Positions 37,500 to 44,973 of a DNA stretch of 64,000 bases are shown here, piece after piece (the stretch's first letter is position 1; every line of letters starts with the position of its first letter). The position numbers were made by a program, and so were the translations under genes. A model generated the notes under the pieces. The model ran no database searches and was not told the DNA's origin. It was given only the letters and a program-made list of their open reading frames with translations. Source of the stretch: CALBPI01 sp039821605 (lineage in GTDB: Bacteria > Pseudomonadota > Gammaproteobacteria > Steroidobacterales > Woeseiaceae); contig JBCBNV010000001.1 in NCBI GenBank assembly GCA_039821605.1, positions 744,001 through 808,000 on the forward strand, written 5' to 3'.

Positions 37500-37862
37500 C
37501 TACTCCATCTTCGATACCACGTGGTCTAGCACTGCGTTCATCTGATCTTTCGGGCTGAACTCAACCTGCTTCGTATCTGCTTCCATCCTTACCGTATGCC
37601 CTGGTGGCCAGTAGTAGAATTCACCCCTTTCAACGATCTCCTCCGATCCATCTTGATACGTAACGATGATGCGCCCGTCTATGAGATAACCCCAATGAGG
37701 GCACTGGCAGTGATCGTTCTCCAGTCCCTCAAGCAGCGGACAGAAATCAGTGCCTTTCGGCACTGTCAGATAAGCACCTTGCATCTCCGCCATATCTACG
37801 GCGTGCAAGAGTCCTTCAAGTTGCGGGCGCGCCGCAGGAAGTTCAGTTGCCTTAATCTTCAT
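37500..37862 (-). CDS. Cupin-domain protein (small, island gene)
   Basis: A 120-residue protein from ATG 37862; the frame also allows GTG 37928. The core reads CQCPHWGYLIDGRIIVTYQDGSEEIVERGEFYYWPPGHTV, a cupin barrel with HWGYxxxG and PPGHT motifs (pieces shown: HWGYLIDG, YYWPPGHT) like stand-alone cupins of unknown ligand. No signal peptide. Base composition and codon use are clearly less GC-rich than in the neighbouring core genes, suggesting acquisition. No convincing ribosome binding site precedes either start. It is flanked at its 3' side by repeat copy A. Confidence 0.7.
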   Translation of the reverse strand: MKIKATELPAARPQLEGLLHAVDMAEMQGAYLTVPKGTDFCPLLEGLENDHCQCPHWGYLIDGRIIVTYQDGSEEIVERGEFYYWPPGHTVRMEADTKQVEFSPKDQMNAVLDHVVSKME

Positions 37863-37928
37863 CGAAAGCCCATAACAGTTCGCAAAGGCATTAAATTCTT
37901 CCACAGTATTGAGAAAGTTGTGTGACAC

Positions 37929-38211
37929 CTCCGCTATCGCGCTGCGGGGTGTCTCTAGGGTCGACTTATGCCAGTAGCCCCAGCCGCCTGTGAGCGTCTG
38001 CTTTCTCGTTAGCGGTCATTCAAGCACTGGTGCTGGGCCTAATGAAACCGGCTGAATGCGGCCAGAAGGAGCCGCTGGGTCCTATTCAACTGGTCCGATT
38101 CTACGGGGCCAAACCAGTCGGCCAATAGCGGCCAGGTGGACCCATTCGTCCTTCCGCTTTTACTTGGCGAGCGCGATCAGAGCGCGAGCAAGCTTGATGA
38201 TTTGTTTGTTG
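37929..38211. other. Spacer between cupin gene and repeat copy B
   Basis: About 280 bp without a supported gene. It holds several short inverted stretches, for example AGCAC-TG-GTGCT at 38024-38035 with flanking TTAG and CTAA, and a 13-mer CGGTCATTCAAGC (38013-38025) that recurs at 39137-39149 upstream of the protease gene. GC-poor relative to the core. Confidence 0.5.
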
Positions 38212-38386
38212 ACGTGCTGCGAGCCCGCAGCGCCCGCCCCGTTGGGGCGGTGCTGGGGCGGAAACTATGCGTCCGCCTCAGTTGTAAGCAAGGTCTACCC
38301 TGATGTGCCCGCCACGCTCCGGCCGGTTTTTCCAGGAGCCGCCGCCTGAGTTACTCGCTTGAGGAAATTGAAACCTCCTGCTATCG
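38212..38386. repeat. Structured direct repeat, copy B
   Basis: Second copy of the repeat at 37306-37481, 906 bp away in the same orientation, at the 3' side of the next minus-strand gene (38428-38847). The GC-rich hairpin is identical. In the centre the stem GCTCC/GGAGC (38316-38320 and 38335-38339) is kept although the loop differs fully from copy A, implying selection on structure. A sub-repeat CCGCCT(C/G)AGTT occurs twice inside each copy. Confidence 0.85.
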
Positions 38387-38427
38387 ACCAGAAGCGGACA
38401 TGTTTGGTGATTCCATTCAGGACCAGA

Positions 38428-38847
38428 TCAGTCGTCTGCCTCAACCAAGAGAGGACGAGGGTCATAGTACAGTCGGATTGAGAGAATCGTCCCGTCTCTG
38501 ATCTCTAGACAATGAGCTTCCTCCAACTCTACGTTCCGTCCTTGGAGGAGAAATACAAGCTCTGCACACGCTCCGTTCGGGCCCTCATACGCTTGCTTGA
38601 CCTGCTTCAATTGAACTGACGGTGCGACTCTGTTCAGAAACGCGATGACCTTGTCTCGGCCAACTATGGGCTCGGACAACAATGATCCGAAGAACGTGAC
38701 ATCGTCAGCCAATGGAAGGTTTTCCGCCGACTTCGTGGCAAAAACAGAGAAGTAGGCCTCAAGAACAGGCAGTTCCAAGTCTTCAGAAGTCGCGTTACCA
38801 GACCAGAAAAGCCAAAGCCCAATGACGAGGATAGTAATTGCTCGCAT
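38428..38847 (-). CDS. Secreted NTF2/SnoaL-like protein (island gene)
   Basis: A 139-residue exported protein: signal peptide about 1-21 (ITILVIGLWLFWSGNATS), then a single cone-shaped domain suggestive of the NTF2/SnoaL-like fold (LEAYFSVFATKSAENLPLADDVTFFGSLL at the start, C-terminal strands CLEIRDGTILSIRLYYDPRP; pieces only). Two Cys may form a disulfide in the periplasm. Low GC compared with core genes. Function unknown. Same orientation and same 3' repeat arrangement as the cupin gene. Confidence 0.6.
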   Translation of the reverse strand: MRAITILVIGLWLFWSGNATSEDLELPVLEAYFSVFATKSAENLPLADDVTFFGSLLSEPIVGRDKVIAFLNRVAPSVQLKQVKQAYEGPNGACAELVFLLQGRNVELEEAHCLEIRDGTILSIRLYYDPRPLLVEADD

Positions 38848-39220
38848 GTGACGTCACAGCTCCTTGAAAACACCTGATCGGCAGCGGTCATGCTGGCCTC
38901 GAGAGTGGTTTAGTCTATGAGGCAACCGCGCAGGTTGAATAGCTGTGACGGCCGCTTCGGGTCAGTAGCGGCGAGTATAGCCAGAAAAGCACGAGCGGCG
39001 GGTGAGCGAAGTAGAGCGGCCGTTCAAGGACGTTTCCGCTTCAGGGCAGGGTATGGCGTTGATGCGGGTGCACTCCGCTGCACCGTCAGACGGTAGTCTT
39101 ATCCTGTTAGGCTTCACAGAGCCTGGAAATTTCCTACGGTCATTCAAGCGCGGCACGGGGCAGGCCCCGTAGGCGTTTCAACCCGGCGGCTGAGCCGCCC
39201 CAACTCTGGAGACTCTGACG
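38848..39220. other. Non-coding region before the protease gene
   Basis: About 370 bp with no supported gene. It contains GTTAGGC at 39106-39112, the 13-mer CGGTCATTCAAGC at 39137-39149 shared with the spacer at 38013, and ends with two strong hairpins before the protease ribosome binding site. Confidence 0.5.
39155..39199 (+). promoter_or_regulatory. Tandem hairpins before the protease gene
   Basis: Two perfect stems in the leader: ACGGGG-CAGG-CCCCGT (39155-39170) and GGCGGC-TGA-GCCGCC (39185-39199), followed by CTGGAG as ribosome binding site. Neither has a T-run. They may control translation or stability of the protease mRNA, or end transcription entering from upstream. Confidence 0.4.
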
Positions 39221-40243
39221 ATGCGAACGTTTGCGGTAGGTGTGTCTGTCCTTGCCCTGGCGCTGTCGAGCAGCGCATCGGCCACCGACTTTGGTGACCT
39301 GTTCGAGAAGACGGACCCGGCTGTGGTCGTCATCTACACGACGGAGCGCGTGCCTTCACAGCAAAGCCGTACGGGTGAGGTCGCGTCCGAAGGGCTCGGT
39401 TCTGGTGTGCTCATCGACGATGAAGGTCACATCATGACGGCGGCCCACGTCGTGCAGACCGCGGACTTCATCCAGGTCGAATTTGTCGACCGCCAGAAGA
39501 TCACCGCGGTCGTGGTGTCGTCGGATCCACTCAAGGACGTGGCGCTGCTCAAGCTCGATCAGATGCCGGAGCGAACCAAGCCGGCGCGACTGGGCGATTC
39601 CGATAAGGTACGCATTGGTGACGAGGTGTACGTCATCGGCGCGCCCTATGGGCTCACGCACACGCTGACGACAGGCCATGTGTCAGCCCGCCACCGCTAT
39701 GACGGCACGATGATGGACGGCGTGCAGGCCGAGGTGTTCCAGACCGATGCCGCGATCAATCAGGGCAACTCGGGTGGCCCCATGTTCAATACGCGTGGCG
39801 AGGTCATCGGCATCGTGAGCTACATCCGCAGCCAGTCGGGCGGCTCCGAGGGTCTCGGCTTCGCGGTAACCGCCAACGCGAGTTACGAGGCGTTGTTCGA
39901 GCGCCGCATGATCTGGTCAGGTATGAGCGGTGTGCTGGTTTCGGGTGCGCTCGCCGAGGCGCTCAACGTGCCGCAGGGCTATGGCTTCCTCGTGCAGCAG
40001 GTGGCTGCGCGATCGCCCGCGGAGCGGCTGGGGCTCAAGCCTAGCCGCCTGGTTGCGGTTATCGAGGGCCAGCCCATGCACATCGGCGGCGACATCATCC
40101 TGGCGGTGAATGGCATTCCCATCTCGCCCGCCATGCAGCAGTACCGCGGGAAACTTCGTGAGATGCAGGTGGGCCCGACCGTGCCATTGCGCATCCTGCG
40201 CAGCGGCGAGGTCATCGAGCTGCAGGCGCCCGTCGCGCGTTAG
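39221..40243 (+). CDS. Periplasmic DegP/HtrA-like serine protease with C-terminal PDZ domain
   Basis: A 340-residue S1C (trypsin-fold) protease. Signal peptide 1-21 (SASA-T). Catalytic triad H76 (TAAHVV), D106 (DPLKDVALLK) and S184 (GNSGGP). One PDZ domain from about residue 240 (GVLVSGALAEALNVPQGYGFLV at its start, in parts) with the GGDIILAVNG strand. The second PDZ of DegP is missing, making it closer to the DegS or AlgW plan but without a membrane anchor. Likely envelope quality control. GC content returns to core level here. Confidence 0.9.
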   Translation: MRTFAVGVSVLALALSSSASATDFGDLFEKTDPAVVVIYTTERVPSQQSRTGEVASEGLGSGVLIDDEGHIMTAAHVVQTADFIQVEFVDRQKITAVVVSSDPLKDVALLKLDQMPERTKPARLGDSDKVRIGDEVYVIGAPYGLTHTLTTGHVSARHRYDGTMMDGVQAEVFQTDAAINQGNSGGPMFNTRGEVIGIVSYIRSQSGGSEGLGFAVTANASYEALFERRMIWSGMSGVLVSGALAEALNVPQGYGFLVQQVAARSPAERLGLKPSRLVAVIEGQPMHIGGDIILAVNGIPISPAMQQYRGKLREMQVGPTVPLRILRSGEVIELQAPVAR

Positions 40244-40298
40244 GGGCAGCGCTGCTTGTGTGTAGCGTTCCCAGCAATTCCGTTACCATGACAAACCA

Positions 40299-40931
40299 AT
40301 GCGGATTCTAATCTCGCTGCTTCTTTCCACATTGTCGGCTGGCGCCGCGGAGCCTGAGACGATCGAGTCGATGGCGTCGCGGCGGCAGCCAATAGCCAAT
40401 CAGCAAGTTCCGGCCGAGAGCGTTAGATTCGTCTCAATCTCGCGGGCCGGAGCTCAGAACGATCCGTACGGGTATCTTGCGGTTGTTGTCATACTTGACC
40501 AGAGCCGAGTGGGTGCTGCCAAGATTTCATTGCAGGACGCACCTCAAACTGTCGCATCGTCACGTACTGCAACGCTGTGTCGCACGGCAGTCGTCACAGC
40601 TGTCTTGGATGAAGCGTTGAAGAGCATGCAGATTCAATCGCCTCCGGTGTCTCTTGATAGGCTGTACGAAATTTACGAGGGCCTATCGTCTCAAACTATT
40701 GAGCCACCCAACCCTGTGGTAGAGGAGGGCTCAAGCTGGAAACCGCTTTCACGGTGCGATGTCGCTCTCGTGGAAGAGGCCGATGGAGGGCTTTGGGCCA
40801 AACCAATATACATTTCGTGGCCCGAGGACATTCATGCGTTGCCAAGCAACTCAGAGTTTTACGAGGTGATCGATCAATTCAATTTGATACGCCAACAGTT
40901 GCAGGTCCATTCAGAGTTGAAGTTTCGATAG
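40299..40931 (+). CDS. Orphan secreted protein
   Basis: A 210-residue protein with a short signal peptide (1-16, AGA-A). I recognise no family. The central part DPYGYLAVVVILDQSRVGAAKISL looks like a beta-rich domain, and two Cys (in TLCRTAV and SRCDVAL) could pair in the periplasm. Base composition is noticeably less GC-rich than that of the protease gene before it, which suggests a later gain. No ribosome binding site of good quality precedes the ATG. Another 160 bp of AT-richer non-coding DNA follows. Confidence 0.55.
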   Translation: MRILISLLLSTLSAGAAEPETIESMASRRQPIANQQVPAESVRFVSISRAGAQNDPYGYLAVVVILDQSRVGAAKISLQDAPQTVASSRTATLCRTAVVTAVLDEALKSMQIQSPPVSLDRLYEIYEGLSSQTIEPPNPVVEEGSSWKPLSRCDVALVEEADGGLWAKPIYISWPEDIHALPSNSEFYEVIDQFNLIRQQLQVHSELKFR

Positions 40932-41090
40932 CCCAGTCTAGAAGCTCAAAAGTACCACTGTGGTCAGTTAGCAACCCGTATGAAAATGGTGCGAATCGCC
41001 CCAGTGTCGCGGATTTTGGGAGGAGAAGTGTGCATGCGGCGCTGAGCATCCAAGACTCAAAACAAGCAAAGACGACGGTTTAGTCGAACT

Positions 41091-41567
41091 TTATGCACCT
41101 GTCGCGCGGTCGGGGCAGCGCTGCTTGACGAAGTTGCGCCGGTCACTGCCATCGGCGCGCGAGATGTCGGCGAACAGTCGGTCGCCTTCGCGTTGATAAC
41201 GTATGCGCTGCGGATAGTCGTGCTGGTCGTTGAAGAATACGATTAAGTTGTCGGTGGCCTGCTCGGCCGGGAACGAACCACCGGGCTGATTGGAGGGGTA
41301 GGCGGTAAACACGAGCGTGCCTTGATCATTGCGGCGAATACTCATGAGCTCATGAAACACCGTGCGGTTTTCTACGGCGACGCTCGAGAAACCGATAAGC
41401 GCTTCGCCATCGTCGGACCAGGCTTCGATCTGCTGGCCGTCGCTTGAGATCCAGCAGCCCGTTAGCCAGGTGGGCAGGGGATCAGCTTTGGTCTGCCCTT
41501 GCAGCGCGCAACCAACGAGAAGGGCAGTACAGGCCGCCAAGCCTGCCAGTCTGAAAACCTTGGTCAT
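41091..41567 (-). CDS. DUF6265-like lipoprotein
   Basis: A 158-residue lipoprotein from ATG 41567. The lipobox LLVGC places the acylated Cys near residue 20. The mature part begins LPTWLTGCWISSDGQQIEAW and contains FHELMSIRRNDQG, the pattern of the DUF6265 family of small secreted proteins of unknown role, often related to the lipocalin-like fold. Two Cys in the mature part. It lies alone between the island and the DsbA-family gene and is transcribed towards the island. Confidence 0.75.
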   Translation of the reverse strand: MTKVFRLAGLAACTALLVGCALQGQTKADPLPTWLTGCWISSDGQQIEAWSDDGEALIGFSSVAVENRTVFHELMSIRRNDQGTLVFTAYPSNQPGGSFPAEQATDNLIVFFNDQHDYPQRIRYQREGDRLFADISRADGSDRRNFVKQRCPDRATGA

Positions 41568-41695
41568 CCTTGCGTCTCCCACGACGTTTCAGAAGCAGAG
41601 CGTGCAACGCGATTCGTGTCGTCGCAAGCGTGTTTTGCCGGCTTCGCGAAGTGGCACCGGTGTTACGTCAACACGACAGCGTTTAGGATGCGGGC

Positions 41696-43069
41696 ATGCC
41701 TGAGCCAACAAACAACCCAAACCCCAGCAAAATCGTTGACCCGCCGCGCTGGTTGCGCTGGTTCATCAGCAAGCGCGTACTGGGTCCGTACACGAGTCGC
41801 AAGGCCATCGAGAAGCGGCGCCGACGTGCGGAGGCCGAGCGACGCAAGCGCGGTGAGCCGCATGTTGTTGAGTACTTCCATCAGCTCGACGATCCCTATT
41901 CGCACCTCACGGCGCAGGTGCTGGCCACGTTCGCCAATCGTTACGACATCGAGCTGCGCTGCTATCTCATTCGCGCCACGGGCGGCAAGAACCAGCCGGA
42001 GCTCGACAAGCTCGCGGTCTGGGCGCGCCGGGACGCGGCGTTGGTGGCCCCGCATCTCGGACTGGCATTCCCCGAACAGGCTGGCACCGTGCCGAATGCG
42101 GACCATGTTCGACTTGCGGGCCGCGCGCTGGCCAACAGGTCGGACGTCGCATTCATCGAGCGCCTAGAAGTCATCTCGCGGGCACTCTGGTCGGGCGATG
42201 AAGCAGCCCTCATCGAGCTTGCTGAGGACGGTGGTAGCGATGCAGAACTGGATGCCGCTCTGGATCGCGGGTCGGCGCAGCTCGCTGAACGACAGCACTA
42301 CTCGGGCGCAACGTTCTACTACGGCGGCGAGTGGTACTGGGGTGTCGATCGCCTCTACCACCTGGAGCACCGACTCAGGGATCTGGGCGCGTGCAAGGCG
42401 CCGGAGCTGCCGCTCATCGCGCCACGTCCCGATGAGGACGTGTCCGGTATTGATGCGAGCGACTTGCGACTCGACTTCTACCCGTCACTGAACTCGCCTT
42501 ACACCGCGGTCATCTTCGATCGCACGATCGCGCTCAAGAACGCCTGCGGGATCGCGTTCGGGCACAAGCCTGTATTGCCCATGATCATGCGTGGTCTACC
42601 CGTACCGTTGCCCAAGGCGCAGTACCTGCTGTTCGATACCAAACGTGAGGCCGACGCGGCCGGGGTGCCGTTCGGCAATGTGATCATGCCCGTGGGTTCG
42701 CCGACACGACGTGCCTATTCGCTGCTGCCCTGGGCGAAGTCAAAAGGCAGGGACGAGGACTTGATGAGCGCATTACTCAGCCATGCGTTTGCCATGGGCG
42801 TTGGCTTGCACAAGACGTCGGGCATGCGTCGTGCGGTGGAGGCCGCGGGGCTCGATTGGGGCGAGGCAAGCCAGGTCATGGATACCGACGATTGGAAGCC
42901 CATGGTCGAGCAAAGCCAGAACGAAATGATTGATGGGCTCGGCTTGTGGGGTGTGCCGAGCTTTCGCTTGTCGGGTCCCGACGGTGAGCCCGAATTAGCC
43001 GTTTGGGGTCAGGATCGACTGTGGCTGGTCGCAGCCGAGATCAAGCGCCGGGCGGGTCGCGTCGATTAA
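41696..43069 (+). CDS. Tandem DsbA-domain (2-hydroxychromene-2-carboxylate isomerase-like) protein
   Basis: A 457-residue protein without signal peptide. Two thioredoxin/DsbA-like halves are visible: one starting at VVEYFHQLDDPYSHL (about residue 62), one at LRLDFYPSLNSPYTAVI (about residue 255). Both have Ser/Thr in place of the CxxC cysteines, as in HCCA isomerases and kappa-class GSTs, which use glutathione. A charged N-terminal region (KAIEKRRRRAEAERRKRGE) could bind membranes or nucleic acid. Likely a cytoplasmic isomerase or GST-like enzyme, not a disulfide oxidase. Confidence 0.7.
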   Translation: MPEPTNNPNPSKIVDPPRWLRWFISKRVLGPYTSRKAIEKRRRRAEAERRKRGEPHVVEYFHQLDDPYSHLTAQVLATFANRYDIELRCYLIRATGGKNQPELDKLAVWARRDAALVAPHLGLAFPEQAGTVPNADHVRLAGRALANRSDVAFIERLEVISRALWSGDEAALIELAEDGGSDAELDAALDRGSAQLAERQHYSGATFYYGGEWYWGVDRLYHLEHRLRDLGACKAPELPLIAPRPDEDVSGIDASDLRLDFYPSLNSPYTAVIFDRTIALKNACGIAFGHKPVLPMIMRGLPVPLPKAQYLLFDTKREADAAGVPFGNVIMPVGSPTRRAYSLLPWAKSKGRDEDLMSALLSHAFAMGVGLHKTSGMRRAVEAAGLDWGEASQVMDTDDWKPMVEQSQNEMIDGLGLWGVPSFRLSGPDGEPELAVWGQDRLWLVAAEIKRRAGRVD

Positions 43070-43084
43070 CGATCGAAAAAGGAA

Positions 43085-43178
43085 TGGCGGAGAGGGTGGG
43101 GTTGGCTCCGCCGGTCTCGGTTCGCTGCGCGACCCTCGGCTCGAACTCGCATTGTCTATTCCCGTGGGTTCGAATCCC
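43085..43178. repeat. Degenerate tRNA-Ser fragments
   Basis: 43085-43100 repeats 16 bases of the 3' end of the neighbouring tRNA-Ser gene exactly (compare 43235-43250), in the same orientation, 150 bp beyond its CCA end. 43162-43178 carries 17 bases identical to its T-arm in the opposite orientation. The rest of the region does not fold into a tRNA. This may be a decayed tandem tRNA-Ser copy or an attachment-site remnant. Confidence 0.7.
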
Positions 43179-43233
43179 CGCAAGACAAGCGTCGTCGAAA
43201 GCTGCGAGAACACGGCAGGAATTGAGGGTGCGA

Positions 43234-43324
<91 letters not shown>

Positions 43325-43407
43325 GCGGCGCGAGTCACACGTGACCGTGTGGTCGGGAGGGCGGATACTGAAGAAACTGGCGCGGAAAAGCAACGCCTGG
43401 CAGGCGT

Positions 43408-44697
43408 TTAGCGCTTGCGGCGTGGGCGCTTCTTTTTGGTCTTGATCGTCGACTCGGCTTCGCGCTTGGCCACCTCGGGCGCCAGTATGCGCTGAACCCG
43501 CGTTTCGGACAGCGGGTCGGCCTCATCGCGGCGCCGCGCCTTCGCATTGCGATACTTGAGGCGGTAGTCGCCGATGACGACTATGTCGTTGTGCATGAGT
43601 GCCTGCTGGCGCACCTGCCGCGAGTTGACGGTCATCCCGTTAGTCGAGTTAACGTCGATGAGATTTGCGGAATCAGGCTTGCAGATGATGATGGCGTGGT
43701 GGCGGCTCACCCAGCGCGAGGGCAGTACGATGTCGTTGTGCGGCGCGCGGCCGATCAGCACCTTGCGGCGACGGATCACGTACCGCTCCAGCAGCTCGCC
43801 GTTGCAGTTGACGAGAATCTCGCCGAAGGGCGCCTGGTCGTCACCCAGCGTCTCGGTGCCGCCATCATCGAAGGGAATCGAAGTCTGGGCGTCGCCCGGA
43901 ATCCGGCGGATCTCCGTCGCGTCGGACGGTTCTTCGAAGGCGTCGCCCGTCGGGCTCAGCATGTCCGCCGGCAGCGGCGCGTGTGCGCCCACCGAATCGG
44001 CCACGAGCCGTGTGATGCGACCGGGCAGGCCGCGGCCCGCATGCCAGAGCACTTCCAAGGTCTGGTCATCGGTCTCCTGCTGATTGGCCTCAAGCAGCAT
44101 CCGGATAAGCTGGCGCGATTCGGCTTCCGCCATCGCTTCGACCCGTGCTTCGCAGACAACCCGCTTGCGGACGGGCTTCATAACTTCCGCGGCGATGATG
44201 TGGCTCAGCCCCTCCCCACCGGCCAACACCATGCGGTAGGTGCTCTGGCGCTGCTGTTTCATGTTCGCCAGCTCGACGATGAGCCTCAGGATCGGAGGCT
44301 TGGCCTCGTCGACGTTATCGAAGGCCAGGATGGGCGGGGTGCCGTGGTCTGTCTGGTGCTGAGCGATGACGTGTGTCATGGCCAGCGACTCGGTTTCGTT
44401 GGCGTCGGGCAGCGGGTAGCCGAAGCGCTCCAGAATACTTAGAAGGACACCTGCAACCGTGGCGCCGCGAACGTCGATGTGGACAGTGACGACGGCACCG
44501 TCGTGCTTGTCGTTGATTCGCCTCAGGTGCTCTGACACCAGCGCCGACAATCCGCAACCCGGGGCACCCGTGAGAATCGACAGACCGTGCGGTCGTGCGA
44601 AGGCAGACGCCAGGCACTCCAACGCTTGCTCGCGGCTGGCATCAGTCACAAACGGCACTGGCGTGAAGCCAGCGGGTGGTTCAGTCGTCGCGGACAA
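43408..44697 (-). CDS. ExeA-like AAA protein fused to an FHA domain, degenerate Walker A
   Basis: A 429-residue cytoplasmic protein. Residues about 10-245 follow the ExeA/GspA-type AAA fold. The P-loop reads GAPGCGLS (44-51), with Leu50 where the essential Lys belongs; Walker B is ILAFDNVD (about 123-130). After an acidic linker, an FHA phosphothreonine-binding domain (about 310-385) shows IGR, SRHH (331-334) and STNG (351-354). The C terminus is a basic tail (KTKKKRPRRKR). It could be a phospho-dependent scaffold that has lost ATPase activity. It is divergent from the ccm operon. Confidence 0.8.
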   Translation of the reverse strand: MSATTEPPAGFTPVPFVTDASREQALECLASAFARPHGLSILTGAPGCGLSALVSEHLRRINDKHDGAVVTVHIDVRGATVAGVLLSILERFGYPLPDANETESLAMTHVIAQHQTDHGTPPILAFDNVDEAKPPILRLIVELANMKQQRQSTYRMVLAGGEGLSHIIAAEVMKPVRKRVVCEARVEAMAEAESRQLIRMLLEANQQETDDQTLEVLWHAGRGLPGRITRLVADSVGAHAPLPADMLSPTGDAFEEPSDATEIRRIPGDAQTSIPFDDGGTETLGDDQAPFGEILVNCNGELLERYVIRRRKVLIGRAPHNDIVLPSRWVSRHHAIIICKPDSANLIDVNSTNGMTVNSRQVRQQALMHNDIVVIGDYRLKYRNAKARRRDEADPLSETRVQRILAPEVAKREAESTIKTKKKRPRRKR

Positions 44698-44836
44698 GTA
44701 AGGCCCCTCTATACTTGCTCTTATGTCGCGGTGCTCTCGCCAGGCAGCCGCACGTAACTTATTGTCATTACAAGTGCGGTTTGCTGGCCGACCAGTCTAA
44801 CCACCGCACATCGATGGTGTAAAATACCTACCATGT

Positions 44837-44856
44837 GATGTGCGATTACGCGCACA
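44837..44856. promoter_or_regulatory. Inverted repeat between the FHA gene and ccmA
   Basis: ATGTGCG and CGCACAT, 7 bp each around ATTACG, in the 276-bp divergent gap between the FHA gene and the ccm operon. A further CGCACAT lies at 44806-44812 and TAAAAT at 44820-44825. It may be an operator for one or both genes. Confidence 0.35.
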
Positions 44857-44973
44857 TATGTCTCACTGTGACGGGCTTCGCGCAGTCAGTTTGCGGCGTT
44901 TGGTAAAGTCGTTTCTCGAAGAGTCGCGTAAGCTGTTGTTTCATAATGCCCCTTAGTTTCCCCCGGACCCCAC

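Noticed and set aside
38056..38349. 97-codon plus-strand open frame through repeat copy B
   Set aside because: It runs across non-coding spacer and repeat, has no ribosome binding site, and its reading frame is not kept in repeat copy A.
37306..38386. Classical integron attC sites
   Set aside because: The layout resembles cassettes, but neither repeat copy shows matched RYYYAAC/GTTRRRY core sites at its ends, the ends of the repeat do not pair with each other, the spacers before the next gene are too long (about 280 bp), and no integron integrase is in the window. A lone GTTAGGC at 39106 is not placed at a cassette junction.
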